Source of the DNA: Psychrobacter immobilis
GTDB taxonomy: Bacteria; Pseudomonadota; Gammaproteobacteria; Pseudomonadales; Moraxellaceae
NCBI GenBank assembly: GCA_904846265.1
Contig: CAJHAA010000007.1
Span: 62,001-126,000 of the forward strand
Length of the DNA stretch: 64,000 bases
Reading direction: 5' to 3'
Shown piece by piece: positions 30,525 to 39,774 of the stretch; position 1 is the stretch's first letter; every line of letters starts with the position of its first letter. Below the pieces are notes generated by a model. The model ran no database searches. It had not been told where the DNA came from and worked only from the letters and a program-made list of their open reading frames with translations. A program made the translations under genes and the position numbers.

Positions 30525-30565
30525 GAAAAAAGCCAATCATTGTTTTCAATGGTTGGCTTTTTTTT
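30525..30565 (+). terminator. Terminator after tRNA-Pro
   Basis: Arms AGCCAATCATTG (30531-30542) and CAATGGTTGGCT (30547-30558) form a 12-bp stem with one G-T pair and a TTTT loop, followed by a run of eight T. An A-rich left flank could also let it act for the convergent gene at 30646. Confidence 0.9.
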
Positions 30566-30645
30566 GATTAAAATTTGGGCAATGCCTTACAGTTGTTACT
30601 TTTAGTAGGTGTAGGTATGACATTTAAATTACTTTGATGACAAAT

Positions 30646-31107
30646 CTACAGATTACTAGCCCCTGCACAGACATCTTTGTTCAAAACCACTGTTTCTACC
30701 AAATTATCCTGATTGTCATAACTAGATAGCTTAACCACAACATTATTAGCAGCTTGGTATTTTGCGCCATAAAAATCATTACAAAGCTCAGTCATAACCG
30801 ACTCTTGGAAACTAGGCTCCATGTTCTTAAAAGCGAGTGAGCTTGAGTATAGGTCGACATGCCAGCTCATCAAGTGATTTTTACCACCCAATTTAAAATC
30901 AGGTTGCTCATTTTTAATCTTTTTATTAAACATATGATCCATTAAGTCAAAAAAAGTAGACGCGGCTTCTAAGTCTACGTAACGGTAGTTTTCATCTACG
31001 ACCTCAAACTCTTTAAAATACTTATCCATAGCATCAAAAGCACTGGCATTGGCATTGGTAGCGAATGTAACACCCATCAGAACAGCAGTAACTAGCCATG
31101 CTTTCAT
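30646..31107 (-). CDS. Small secreted protein of unknown function
   Basis: Not recognised. The 153-residue product has a clear Sec signal peptide (MKAWLVTAVLMGVTFATNAN, cleavage probably after ASA at residue 23). A mature domain of about 130 residues follows, with two cysteines (TELCND and KDVCAG) that could form a disulfide. It is rich in aromatic and charged residues (YFKEFEVVDENYRYVD). It is probably periplasmic. A decayed reading frame lies just upstream on the same strand. Confidence 0.8.
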   Translation of the reverse strand: MKAWLVTAVLMGVTFATNANASAFDAMDKYFKEFEVVDENYRYVDLEAASTFFDLMDHMFNKKIKNEQPDFKLGGKNHLMSWHVDLYSSSLAFKNMEPSFQESVMTELCNDFYGAKYQAANNVVVKLSSYDNQDNLVETVVLNKDVCAGASNL

Positions 31108-31134
31108 AATATATTACCTCTCATAACGATCATC

Positions 31135-31398
31135 TTTATCTATTCAAACAATTCAAACTGTTGCTTGATTTTATTATACATATAATTACTTTTTTCATCA
31201 GAACTTGATTTTCCATTACTCTCATTACCAATATGGCCTAGTTTCACAATTTATTTCCTCAATTTTATACTTGATAGCAGCAATACAGTATTTGTCTTCA
31301 CTCACATACTCCCTACTCTCATAATTAGAAGTTTCTTTTTTATTAAATAGAGTGCACCTTCGAACCTTGTCATAGTTTAAGCTGTCATTAACCACCAT
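31135..31398 (-). pseudogene. Possible decayed small gene upstream of the secreted protein
   Basis: From ATG 31396-31398 to TAA 31225-31227 a 57-residue frame has coding character (Cys, Tyr, Lys and Glu rich: RRCTLFNKKETSNYESREYV, then EDKYCIAAIKYKIEEINCET). At its end another frame, beginning at GTG about 31248, continues with similar character for 35 residues (HIGNESNGKSSSDEKSNYMY) behind a GAGGAA site. Going upstream, the first frame is open to a TAA, with more coding-like sequence beyond two stops. This looks like one gene broken by a frameshift and stops, but two tiny genes remain possible. Confidence 0.35.
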
Positions 31399-31742
31399 AA
31401 CATGATTAATTGCTTACTGAATATCTTGTGAAATATGCTCTTAGGGCAAAGTAGGTTTCTGTGCCATAGTCAAAGTTGCGCCCATAGACGCACAGGCAGT
31501 GGACTTATCATGCATGAAATATTTTACAGATGCTTATTTATCATAGATTATCATCTTAGTATTAATAGTAAGGCATTATCGAGCAACAATATTTGGCTTG
31601 ATACAAGTTATGGATAGAATATCTTGTTATTTTCAGGCATTAGCCGACAAGTGGTCACAACATTAACATAATACGATTGACCATAGACTTTTATAGAGCG
31701 AGCCGTTAGGGTAAATGCTACACCTTTACACTGGTTTATCCT
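31399..31742. other. Intergenic stretch, nothing firm
   Basis: AT-rich spacer ahead of the DUF1853 gene. A 60-residue plus-strand frame (31435-31617) lacks a ribosome-binding site and protein-like composition. On the minus strand a 24-codon piece (about 31434-31511) reads MHDKSTACASMGATLTMAQK and may be part of the decayed gene to its left. Confidence 0.3.
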
Positions 31743-32699
31743 ATGTCAGAGCCTATCGCTCAGCCCACCTCTACCCGCCCTATAGATGATGCCCCTTGGG
31801 AGCGTTACAAGCGACCTTATGTGCGTGATTTGGCTTATGCACTTGCTTGTCCTAACGTATTAACGCAGTGGATAGACTTTGCACCGCAGGAGAACACACA
31901 TGCGATTTCAGTACATAGCGCCAGATTTTGGCAGGTACAATTTGAAGCGTATAAGCAACGATTAACAGAACTAGATACTACTACTGATTATCAAGAATTG
32001 ACCCGTTATTTACTCAAGCGTCCAAGTCCCAATCGATTGGGGTTTCATTTTGAAGGGTTAATTTCTTTTTGGTTAGAAGATGGGTTTGCGCGTAAGTTGC
32101 ATCTATACGAGACAATCGCTAATAACATACAGTTATTTAACGGCAAGCAGACGACTGGTGAGCTGGATTTAATCTTATATAATCATGGAGAAAATCTGGT
32201 CGAGCATTGGGAGCTGGCGATTAAGTTTTTTATGGGATCAGCGCCTTTTGCTCCTGAGAACTGGGTTGGCATCAACTCCAATGACAATTTACAGCGTAAA
32301 ATGACCCATATGCAAACCAAGCAGTTTCGTACCGTATGGGTAGATACTCAAAATCATGAAAAAGTCAAAATTGATAAGCGTTATGGCGTTATAAAGGGAC
32401 GATTCTTTTTGCCAATTAATACCTGTAACTTTACTTATCCGCCTTGGTTAGCACCAAGCTTTCCTATACATAAATGGTGCGATAGCACTGATATGACTAA
32501 TCTTGCGACACTTGATATAAGGGCATTACGAGCCGCCCATTATATCGAATGGTTTACTAGGCGCGACTGCTATGATGGAAGACAGCCGCAGGTAGCTTGG
32601 TCAAACGACGCACTGCCTACGACAGGACTATACTTCGAAGGTTATAGTCCGATCGTCATTTATCCTGAACAGCGCGACAAAACGCATGACAAATTTTAG
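31743..32699 (+). CDS. DUF1853 family protein
   Basis: Member of the DUF1853 family, cytoplasmic proteins of unknown function that resemble restriction-endonuclease-like folds. Supporting segments are YVRDLAYALACPNVL near residue 25, NRLGFHFEGLISFWLEDGFA, the TTGELDLILYN strand and VEHWELAIKFFMG. The GELD...E-x-K arrangement is what a PD-(D/E)XK active site would look like, but nuclease activity is only inferred. The length of 318 aa is normal. It stands alone between unrelated genes. Confidence 0.82.
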   Translation: MSEPIAQPTSTRPIDDAPWERYKRPYVRDLAYALACPNVLTQWIDFAPQENTHAISVHSARFWQVQFEAYKQRLTELDTTTDYQELTRYLLKRPSPNRLGFHFEGLISFWLEDGFARKLHLYETIANNIQLFNGKQTTGELDLILYNHGENLVEHWELAIKFFMGSAPFAPENWVGINSNDNLQRKMTHMQTKQFRTVWVDTQNHEKVKIDKRYGVIKGRFFLPINTCNFTYPPWLAPSFPIHKWCDSTDMTNLATLDIRALRAAHYIEWFTRRDCYDGRQPQVAWSNDALPTTGLYFEGYSPIVIYPEQRDKTHDKF

Positions 32700-32771
32700 T
32701 AACGTCCACCGCATTATATGCACATCGACGCTTTAGCCATCTGCTTTATTAACGCAATGCAATGAATCAAG

Positions 32772-34034
32772 CTACCAAGCATAGCGTCCATACAAGCTAA
32801 TCTCACTGCGTTTGGCTTTTTCTGAATCGAGACTGTCGGTCAGCAATTTGATGCCAGCATAACGACTGTCTACAGCGAGACCCAATGCTTGCGTCTGCGG
32901 CTCTATCAAGCCCGTCACCGTAATGGGAAAAGCATCATTGGACGTTTGGTAGCCTGCGGATAATTGATATAAGTCTTGAATGTCATTCACTTGACCATGT
33001 AGACCGAGCTGCCACTGACTGTCTAGCTGATGCTGAAGGCTACCTTCAACTCGCCATGGCAATGTCTGTGTGACATCGTCAGTGCTAAGCTGCCCTTCAA
33101 TCGTATAGAGAGGTCTGCCGTTGACGTCATAATCCAATGCATAACGAGTGCTTGGCATGTCTTTCCAGTGCATACGTCCAAGGATATCGTAGCCACTCAG
33201 AGACAACTGCGTACTATCAGACAACTGACCTGTGAGCTGCAAATCGAGCGAATAACCATATCCCGAAGGTTTCGCGGGGTTCCAGTCTAAATTTTCTTCC
33301 CCTAAGGCTGGTTCATCATAGTAATAATCGATGTAAGCGTTGGTTTTATCCAAACTGTCTCGTATGTCTGTCACCTCATTATTTGGTAACACTCTGGTGC
33401 TTAAATTGCCAACTATCTTACCTTCTAATGCATGCAGTCCTTGCCAGAGATTGGCACGAGTCGTCAATTGCCAGTTAGGCAGGAGCTGCTGCGTCAGACC
33501 AATATTAGCACCGAATCTTTCATTGTGCTTGGCTTCCAAAAATAACGGATAAGTTTGACTGGTACTTGAGGGCTGTTTATTTTCATACTGCCAATAAACT
33601 TCGGCAGTCTCTTTGCTAAACGTCATTAAATAATCATAACGCCAACCTAGACCGTAGCTAATCGCACTGCCCGCAGGACGAATCTCAAGCGACGTCCGAC
33701 CTTGGGCATAAGCATGATCACCCGAGTTCAAAGGGGCACTCCAATCGTCTAAAAATGCTGAGATAGGCTGGGTTGGACTATGAGCCGTTGCCATCAGACT
33801 CCACTCTATCTGCGCGTTTGACTGAGCAATATGACCGTCCAGCAACCCTGTCGCTTGGGGGTAGAAGTAAAAATTCGTGTCAGCAGCTGGTATATCTGCA
33901 CTATCAGCAACCGCAGCGCGGGATATCATCATAGCGGCAATCGCTGGCGCAGTGATTAACTTGGTACGGCTGTATAAATGTGATGCTAAGCTTTTAGGTA
34001 AAAAACCATAGAGACTTGAAACGTTATATGGCAT
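32772..34034 (-). CDS. Putative outer-membrane beta-barrel protein
   Basis: Not assigned to a named family. A signal region (about residues 10-45, with ITAPAIAAMMISRAAVADSA) is followed by repeated amphipathic strands with aromatic girdles (LEIRPAGSAISYGLGWRYDY, QLSLSGYDILGRMHWKDM, YAGIKLLTDSL). The final residues SLYGRYAW end in an aromatic residue, the usual BAM recognition end of an outer-membrane barrel. I take ATG 34032-34034 (420 aa). The earlier in-frame ATG at 34061 directly abuts the U-tract of a terminator and has no ribosome-binding site. The lipoprotein gene upstream is on the same strand. Confidence 0.75.
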   Translation of the reverse strand: MPYNVSSLYGFLPKSLASHLYSRTKLITAPAIAAMMISRAAVADSADIPAADTNFYFYPQATGLLDGHIAQSNAQIEWSLMATAHSPTQPISAFLDDWSAPLNSGDHAYAQGRTSLEIRPAGSAISYGLGWRYDYLMTFSKETAEVYWQYENKQPSSTSQTYPLFLEAKHNERFGANIGLTQQLLPNWQLTTRANLWQGLHALEGKIVGNLSTRVLPNNEVTDIRDSLDKTNAYIDYYYDEPALGEENLDWNPAKPSGYGYSLDLQLTGQLSDSTQLSLSGYDILGRMHWKDMPSTRYALDYDVNGRPLYTIEGQLSTDDVTQTLPWRVEGSLQHQLDSQWQLGLHGQVNDIQDLYQLSAGYQTSNDAFPITVTGLIEPQTQALGLAVDSRYAGIKLLTDSLDSEKAKRSEISLYGRYAW

Positions 34035-34061
34035 AAATTTCTCACGTTTATTAGAGAGCAT

Positions 34062-34093
34062 AAAAAAGAGACAGGAATCTGTCTCTTTTTTTT
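34062..34093 (-). terminator. Terminator between lipoprotein gene and barrel gene
   Basis: Stem AGAGACAG (34067-34074) / CTGTCTCT (34079-34086) with a 4-nt loop is flanked by A and T runs, so it can work in both directions. On the minus strand it ends the lipoprotein transcript. The barrel gene starts only 28 nt beyond it. Confidence 0.85.
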
Positions 34094-34152
34094 GTTGCTA
34101 TACCTCAATCGCTACTAACAACGGTTGAGAGTCGATGTGACACATGATTTGA

Positions 34153-35610
34153 TTATAGAATAATTAAACTATCATCAGTAAACTTGGCAGTAACTTTGCC
34201 ATCATTATCCATTAAATCACCGTAGTCTTTACCGTTAACCATGATATCGCCAAGCTTACCCATTTTATCTTTAATAAAATCACCATTGGCATCAACATTT
34301 AACTTGATCGACGCTTTATTTTGCTCAACGGTAAACTGGGTGCTAACCACATCATAGTTATTATCTAAGCTTGACTTACCTGTTACAAATAGCTTCTTAC
34401 CCTCTACGCTAGCAGTCAGACCTTGTAGCTCAATAACATTACGAGCAGTACGTTTAAGATTGGCTTGGAAATCAAGTGGAATCGTTGTTGCGCCCTGTTT
34501 AGTTACCTTGCCTTTAAGCGCCAATACTATTTCCATACCTACGTATTTATTGGCGGCCTCTTCGATATCACCGACTTCATCGATTATGATAAATTTCTTT
34601 ATATCAGCGTCATTGGCAGTCGCGTTCAGTGTAATCTCTACATCAGTCATCGGTTTTTGCTTGGTCATCTTGCCCGTTATAGCAAACTTATAAGGGATTG
34701 TTCTAACCACCAGACTGTTATCTGCCAGCTTTCTGCTGACATCCAGTGCGGCAAATTCAAAATCTTTTGCTTCAATCACGCTATCATTAGCCGTCAACTT
34801 CAGACTGCTTAATTTGATGACCGCCTTTTCTAGCGTGATGCCTTCTCTATTTGCGTCATTGATATCAAACTCATCATTGACCACGACTTTATCACTGAAT
34901 TGACCACTGACTGTTGCGCCTTTAGTACTTGAGTTGAGAGTAACGGTATCAGTGCCAGTGCCAATTTCAATACTCTTGAAACCCAAGCTACCGTTAAAGT
35001 TATCTGTACTGGTGTTTGAGCTTAGCGCATCTTCAAAACCATCAAATGCTACCTTAAAATTGTCTTGATTGACGACAACAGGTCCGTACAAACCTGTTTG
35101 CGGGTTATACACATAATCGTATTCTTCAATATCAACCTTGGTGCTACCAGTTAAGGTAAACTTCCCATCAGCATTTAGCGTCGCTAAAAAGTCTTTTTCT
35201 GGGGTCAAGACTATATTTCCCAATGCCGTTTCAAACTCTTCATCATTAGCCAGTGCAGTAATGTCAGCTGCCGTGAGCTGTGATACATCATTCTCTTCCA
35301 TATAGTATTTTAGATCACTTGGGATATCGAAGGTATAACCCAGACGTGTATCTTGCTTTTCTGTAAGGATATCACTTACATCTTCGTAAGCATCTGTAAC
35401 CGCTTTATTGTCACTGACAAACAGCTTGGCGGTACGAATCATCTCTTTCGCTTGCTCGATCTCAGACAAACTATTATCGACAGGCGGCTTAACTGGCACA
35501 TCTGGCGTATTAGTACCATTACCAGAAGAAGAATTATTGTTGTCATCACCACAGCCTGCTAACGCTAACGTGCTGGCTAACGCTAATGCGCTCAATTTAA
35601 AAAATTTCAT
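34153..35610 (-). CDS. Large secreted lipoprotein of unknown function
   Basis: The N-terminus MKFFKLSALALASTLALAGC is a lipoprotein signal with lipobox LAGC and lipidated Cys20. A low-complexity Asp/Asn/Ser/Pro linker follows (about 21-47). The rest of the 485 residues is acidic and rich in Val, Thr, Asp and Asn and shows alternating beta-strand patterns (VTLNSSTKGATVSGQFSDKV, NVIELQGLTASVEGKKLFVT), suggesting a repetitive beta structure outside the membrane. No domain family is recognised. It lies upstream of the barrel gene on the same strand, so a surface role is possible. Confidence 0.8.
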   Translation of the reverse strand: MKFFKLSALALASTLALAGCGDDNNNSSSGNGTNTPDVPVKPPVDNSLSEIEQAKEMIRTAKLFVSDNKAVTDAYEDVSDILTEKQDTRLGYTFDIPSDLKYYMEENDVSQLTAADITALANDEEFETALGNIVLTPEKDFLATLNADGKFTLTGSTKVDIEEYDYVYNPQTGLYGPVVVNQDNFKVAFDGFEDALSSNTSTDNFNGSLGFKSIEIGTGTDTVTLNSSTKGATVSGQFSDKVVVNDEFDINDANREGITLEKAVIKLSSLKLTANDSVIEAKDFEFAALDVSRKLADNSLVVRTIPYKFAITGKMTKQKPMTDVEITLNATANDADIKKFIIIDEVGDIEEAANKYVGMEIVLALKGKVTKQGATTIPLDFQANLKRTARNVIELQGLTASVEGKKLFVTGKSSLDNNYDVVSTQFTVEQNKASIKLNVDANGDFIKDKMGKLGDIMVNGKDYGDLMDNDGKVTAKFTDDSLIIL

Positions 35611-35858
35611 AACACAGTCCTTTATAGAGTAATTTTAAAAACGAGAAGCACCAAAATCTTTATCCAATTAAGCATATAATGCCTCAATTCAGAAAAGCGC
35701 CTCTTAATTTAGAAAACTTAAGTTTGCTTTAAAATAAAATAATAATACTCTTATTTAAACAACTTATCTATAAAGTAAACGAATATAACAGCAATGTTAC
35801 ACAAAAAAATAAATGCCGTTGTTGCGACTAATCTTGACTGCCCGCCAAAGATACTTTA

Positions 35859-36389
35859 TCAATAATTTTCAATCACTTGCATCAGCTCGTACCTGAGCAT
35901 ATCTGCGCTTGGCATGCGCTCAGCGTGAAAGCGCACAATAGCAATACCGGCACTAGCAAGGGCTTTGTCTTTTTTGTCATCCGCCTTTTGACGCGCTTTA
36001 CTCGTGTGTGTCCAATCATCAAGCTCGATAGCAACCAGCGTGGTCTGCGCATCAATATCCACAATCACATAATCGACGCTTTGACGGCAGATACGATTGA
36101 ACCAAAAACTACGCTCGGAGGCCTCACTGCTATTGCCTTCGATAATGCGTGACAGTTGAACTTGAACGAAAATATGATATTCCGGCAACGCACTTTTTAG
36201 CTTATTAAAGAAAATGACTTCCGTATCCGTCATAATCGGCATCGGCGCAAACGGCCAAATAGCCAACTCATCACCGCGTACTGGCTTTGGATCAGGTTCA
36301 ATAACTGGAGGTCTTTTCAACAGCTTTGGTACGGTAATCAGCCCTAAAAACCCAACGGCCAATATTAAAAATATAACACCAAATGACAT
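35859..36389 (-). CDS. Membrane-anchored DUF2726 protein
   Basis: An N-terminal membrane helix (about residues 3-22, FGVIFLILAVGFLGLITVPK) is followed by a proline-rich linker and a DUF2726-type domain (about 50-176). Marks of that family are FFNKLKSALPEYHIFVQVQL, CRQSVDYVIVDIDAQTTLVA, IELDDWTH, KDKALASAGIAIVRFHAERM. The IELDD-to-K arrangement resembles PD-(D/E)XK nuclease folds. The function is unknown. The length is 176 aa. It is monocistronic on the minus strand. Confidence 0.85.
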   Translation of the reverse strand: MSFGVIFLILAVGFLGLITVPKLLKRPPVIEPDPKPVRGDELAIWPFAPMPIMTDTEVIFFNKLKSALPEYHIFVQVQLSRIIEGNSSEASERSFWFNRICRQSVDYVIVDIDAQTTLVAIELDDWTHTSKARQKADDKKDKALASAGIAIVRFHAERMPSADMLRYELMQVIENY

Positions 36390-36560
36390 GGTTTTACCTT
36401 ATACATGATTAAGGCAGCCAAATATGTATGACGACTTCCATAAAGTGACATACATACTCAACTGCGACAGGGCAGCCCTTATAGGCTGACCCGTTATACA
36501 GAAAAAATCAGGGGCAGTCGGCGCACATCGTAGCTAAGCTTACGCCAATCAGCAAACACT

Positions 36561-36593
36561 AAAACAAAAAACACGACAATAAATGTCGTGTTT
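36561..36593 (-). terminator. Terminator after the LysM/SPOR gene
   Basis: Arms AAACACGACA (36569-36578) and TGTCGTGTTT (36584-36593) form a perfect 10-bp stem with a 5-nt loop. On the minus strand a U-rich tail (TTTTTTGTTTT with the arm) follows. It ends the transcript about 95 bp after the 36688 stop. Confidence 0.85.
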
Positions 36594-36687
36594 GAATAAA
36601 ACTCAGATAAAACAATAAAATCTAACAAAGACTCTGCTGTTTATTTAGCAATAACAGTCATCCGATTATCGTGATTTTAATGCTATT

Positions 36688-37878
36688 TTAGCGCCAGTAT
36701 AAAACCCAAGCACTGGTCGTATTGACCTTGGGATCGCTATTAATTTTATCTTTTAACGCTAACGCTGCCACTTTGCCTCGCTCAGGACCGACGATGACGC
36801 GAACCCCGCGGCTGGTAGGGCTGGTCTTAACTTGGTAGCCTGCAGATTTAAATTTCTTTGCCAGCTCATCTGCTTTGGCTTGATCGTTTGCCAATGCTAC
36901 TTGCACCCCAAAGCTGCCTTTGGCGTCGGTTTCTTTGACTTCTTTACGGGCTTCACTGAGTTTCTGCTGTGCTTCACGCTTAGCATCCGCTGATTTTTTG
37001 GCTAAAGCCTCTTCTTTCTGACGCTTGTCTTCACGTGCCTGCTCAGCCGCTGCCGCTTCACGTGCTAATCGCTCCACTTGCTTACGTGATGGAATGGTGA
37101 TGTTTTGACCCAGTTGCAGCGATGTCGATGGTGACAGATTATTCGCTTGTGCCAATACTTCTACTGGCATATTGTACTGCCGCGCCAGTTTAATCAGCCC
37201 ATCTCCTCTTTTGACTTGATAATCAGAAGGCGATTTTGGCGGCTCATTTTTAGCCGCTTCTGCTGCCGCTTGTTTTTTCTCAGCCGCAGCATCCGCTTGT
37301 TTCTTAGCATCCGCTTGTCTTTTTGCTTCCGCTTCTTTTTTACTGTCTGCTAGTTTCTTTGCGGCAGCCTGCTCTTTAATCGCCGCTTGCCTTTGAGCTT
37401 CTTGTTGCGCTTGGGCAGCTTTTTGCTGGTCGCCAGTGTTTGTCTCACTTTCAGCTGACTCAGCAGCGCTAGTCTTTTTTATTGGTGTTGTAGCGTCATT
37501 TTTTTCCGCGTCTGATTTATCACTCTCTTCAGCAGCTGCCGCACTACTGGCCATGTACTGCTGACTTTCTGCACGGGCTTTTGCCAATGCTTCCGCCTCA
37601 GCGGCTTCTTGTTCAGTTAAGAACTGCTGGGCACGTTTTTCTTGTTCAGCCACACGAGCAGCGCGCTCTTTTTGTTTTTCTGCCAAGATACGTTTTTCAG
37701 TCTCGATATCCGTCGTCAGCGGCTGAGGAGACTCTTGCTGAGGGCTTGGCTTATCTACTATTGCTGACGCTGGTTGTGGTTCATTACTATCACCAATCTG
37801 TTGCACCATGGCGTATAGCATCACGCTACCGCCGATAATCATCCCAATGCCCAATAAGGCTTGTCTCGAAAAGTTCAT
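36688..37878 (-). CDS. LysM and SPOR domain cell-envelope protein
   Basis: Inner-membrane anchored protein that should bind peptidoglycan. An N-terminal helix (about residues 8-25) is followed by a very long Ala/Glu/Lys/Gln-rich coiled region (about 60-215), a LysM domain (YQVKRGDGLIKLARQYNMPV, about 219-263), a second charged helix, and a C-terminal SPOR domain (about 321-394, with SFGVQVALANDQAKADELAK). SPOR domains bind denuded septal glycan, so a role in division or wall remodelling is likely. The place after folC is that of dedD in E. coli, but the LysM domain and coiled region are extra. Confidence 0.87.
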   Translation of the reverse strand: MNFSRQALLGIGMIIGGSVMLYAMVQQIGDSNEPQPASAIVDKPSPQQESPQPLTTDIETEKRILAEKQKERAARVAEQEKRAQQFLTEQEAAEAEALAKARAESQQYMASSAAAAEESDKSDAEKNDATTPIKKTSAAESAESETNTGDQQKAAQAQQEAQRQAAIKEQAAAKKLADSKKEAEAKRQADAKKQADAAAEKKQAAAEAAKNEPPKSPSDYQVKRGDGLIKLARQYNMPVEVLAQANNLSPSTSLQLGQNITIPSRKQVERLAREAAAAEQAREDKRQKEEALAKKSADAKREAQQKLSEARKEVKETDAKGSFGVQVALANDQAKADELAKKFKSAGYQVKTSPTSRGVRVIVGPERGKVAALALKDKINSDPKVNTTSAWVLYWR

Positions 37879-37954
37879 CCGTTTACGTCTCTTAGTTGGT
37901 AATAAGGTTGATTGAGCGGCGCAACTGCCGTCTCAAAACTTTGTTTAGATAGTT

Positions 37955-38095
37955 TTAATAGCCTTGATAGGTGTCATTGCCACCAGTTGCGTCCATCCGT
38001 TTTTGAATGTTATGCCAAGCGTTTAATGCCATTATAGAGCAGCTTGCCAAATCACTTTGATTATAAAGCATATTTTTCATACTGTCTGCCATCAT
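37955..38095 (-). CDS. Possible 46-residue peptide downstream of folC
   Basis: In the 257-bp gap between folC and the SPOR gene a minus-strand frame encodes 46 residues, ending with the polar stretch MALNAWHNIQKRMDATGGND. Composition is protein-like, but no ribosome-binding site precedes any of its ATG codons. It may be a small gene or a chance frame. Confidence 0.22.
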   Translation of the reverse strand: MMADSMKNMLYNQSDLASCSIMALNAWHNIQKRMDATGGNDTYQGY

Positions 38096-38136
38096 GCTAC
38101 TGCTAAGGTTAACATTAAATAAGCACCATTTTAATG

Positions 38137-39540
38137 TTAATTATCAACCGCCAGTGCGGCCAGTACCTCGCCGATCGTATGAAAGGAGCCACATACCACG
38201 ATGAGATCTTGCGGCTGACTGGCATTGATAACCGCATCGGTCGCTTCCGATAAACGTTTAAATTCGTGTATTTGAGCATTATCGACATAGCTCGATAGGA
38301 TACCTTGCAAGTGCTCGGTGCTCGCGGCGCGTGGATAATCAATCTCAGCGACAAACCAATCGCTAATCGGTAAGCTCGCTTCGGTCAAATGCTGCACGAC
38401 TTTATTGATATCTTTATCGCCCAACATAGAAAACAACATTTTAATGCTGGCAGGTTTTGCTGTAGTTTGATTTTTTTGGCTACTATGTGGATTACTGCTG
38501 TGATTTGCAGTATCAGAGCGATTGTAATTGGTTAAATGCTGTTGCCAAAGCGGTAATAGTTGCGCCAATAAAAACTCGACGCCTTGCTCGTTATGCGCGA
38601 CATCAAACAACCAATGGCGATTGTGGGTCTCACGATAATCAAAGCGACCAGCGAGCCTAACCGTTTGTAATGCTTGCTCAATAGCAGTACTATCGACATT
38701 TAACGAACTTGCAAGCACTGCTGATAACGCATTGGCAGTATTAGTCAATGACAGTGCTGGGCGCGGTAACTGCATGGTGACCGCAGCATTGCTATATTGC
38801 CAAGCGCTTGCATCCACTTCACGATAATAAAAATCTTGCCCAACTTGATAACAAGTTGCTTGATGCTTATCAATCGCTTGCTGCACACTGACTGGCATCG
38901 CGGTAGCACCATAAACCACGCTGATACCATCACGTAAGATACCTGCTTTCTCACGGCCAATATCTTCAACATTGTCACCCAGCCAATCGACATGATCGAT
39001 AGCGATATTGGTAATCACTGCCATATCAGGATCAATGATATTGACCACATCTAAGCGCCCACCCAGCCCGACTTCCAACACCCAAACATCGCAGTCTGCT
39101 TCGGCAAATATCAATAATGCGGCAAGTGTGGTCATCTCAAAAAATGATAAGGTCAGCTCACATGCTAATCGCGCTGCTTCTACCTTGCTAAAGGCTTCAA
39201 TTAACGTCTCGTCACTGACCATCTCGCCATTGATACGCACGCGCTCATTAAATACACTTAGATGCGGTGATTGATACAGAGCCGTTTTATAACCTGCTGC
39301 TTGGCACATCTGCGCGATGACAGCTGTCGTTGAGCCTTTACCATTGGTGCCTGCCACCGTAAATACATAAGCATCGTCTTTGGCTGACTGTACCACGCCT
39401 AACGCCTCGGCAACTGGCAAAACTCGCGACAACCCCATATCTATTGCCGATACATGAATCTGCTGCATATAATCGAGCCATTCGGTCAAGCTAGAGTGAT
39501 TGTTAGGAGTGTTAGGGTTAGAAGGTAGAGAGTCAGACAT
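38137..39540 (-). CDS. folC: Dihydrofolate synthase / folylpolyglutamate synthase
   Basis: Adds glutamate to dihydropteroate and then further glutamates to folates, using ATP. The P-loop TVAGTNGKGSTTAVI is near residues 60-73. The Mur-ligase-like features SPHLSVFNERVRINGE, VGLGGRLDVVNII and the later RLAGRFDYRE and DVAHNEQG follow. The 467 residues are slightly long because of an Asn/Ser-rich insert (about 350-375). Order accD-folC-dedD-like is conserved with E. coli. Confidence 0.95.
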   Translation of the reverse strand: MSDSLPSNPNTPNNHSSLTEWLDYMQQIHVSAIDMGLSRVLPVAEALGVVQSAKDDAYVFTVAGTNGKGSTTAVIAQMCQAAGYKTALYQSPHLSVFNERVRINGEMVSDETLIEAFSKVEAARLACELTLSFFEMTTLAALLIFAEADCDVWVLEVGLGGRLDVVNIIDPDMAVITNIAIDHVDWLGDNVEDIGREKAGILRDGISVVYGATAMPVSVQQAIDKHQATCYQVGQDFYYREVDASAWQYSNAAVTMQLPRPALSLTNTANALSAVLASSLNVDSTAIEQALQTVRLAGRFDYRETHNRHWLFDVAHNEQGVEFLLAQLLPLWQQHLTNYNRSDTANHSSNPHSSQKNQTTAKPASIKMLFSMLGDKDINKVVQHLTEASLPISDWFVAEIDYPRAASTEHLQGILSSYVDNAQIHEFKRLSEATDAVINASQPQDLIVVCGSFHTIGEVLAALAVDN

Positions 39541-39634
39541 GGACAGAACCTATATATAATTTTTCGAATAAAAAATAGAGGATTAGAAAGCATTCATTAA
39601 GAAATTACAGACAGTATATAACTACCTGCCCAAA

Positions 39635-39676
39635 AAGCAAAAATAGCATTTACCGCTGTTGACGATAAATGCTATT
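39635..39676 (-). terminator. Terminator between accD and folC
   Basis: Arms AATAGCATTTA (39642-39652) and TAAATGCTATT (39666-39676) make an 11-bp stem with a 13-nt loop. On the minus strand it is followed by a U-rich tail (TTTTTGCTTTTTG including the end of the arm). It lies about 100 bp after the accD stop. Confidence 0.8.
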
Positions 39677-39774
39677 GATTGATCTTACTTAGTCAGCAAA
39701 ACTGAGCATGCTACTAAGCACAAGTCATGCGGAATATTAAACTCAGTTATCCGTTAGTCAAGCCTATGAGCAAG

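Noticed and set aside
30319..30549. Minus-strand frame across tRNA-Pro
   Set aside because: It is the reverse complement of a tRNA gene and its terminator.
31435..31617. Plus-strand frame of 60 codons before the DUF1853 gene
   Set aside because: No ribosome-binding site, unlikely composition, and overlapped by the remnant on the other strand.
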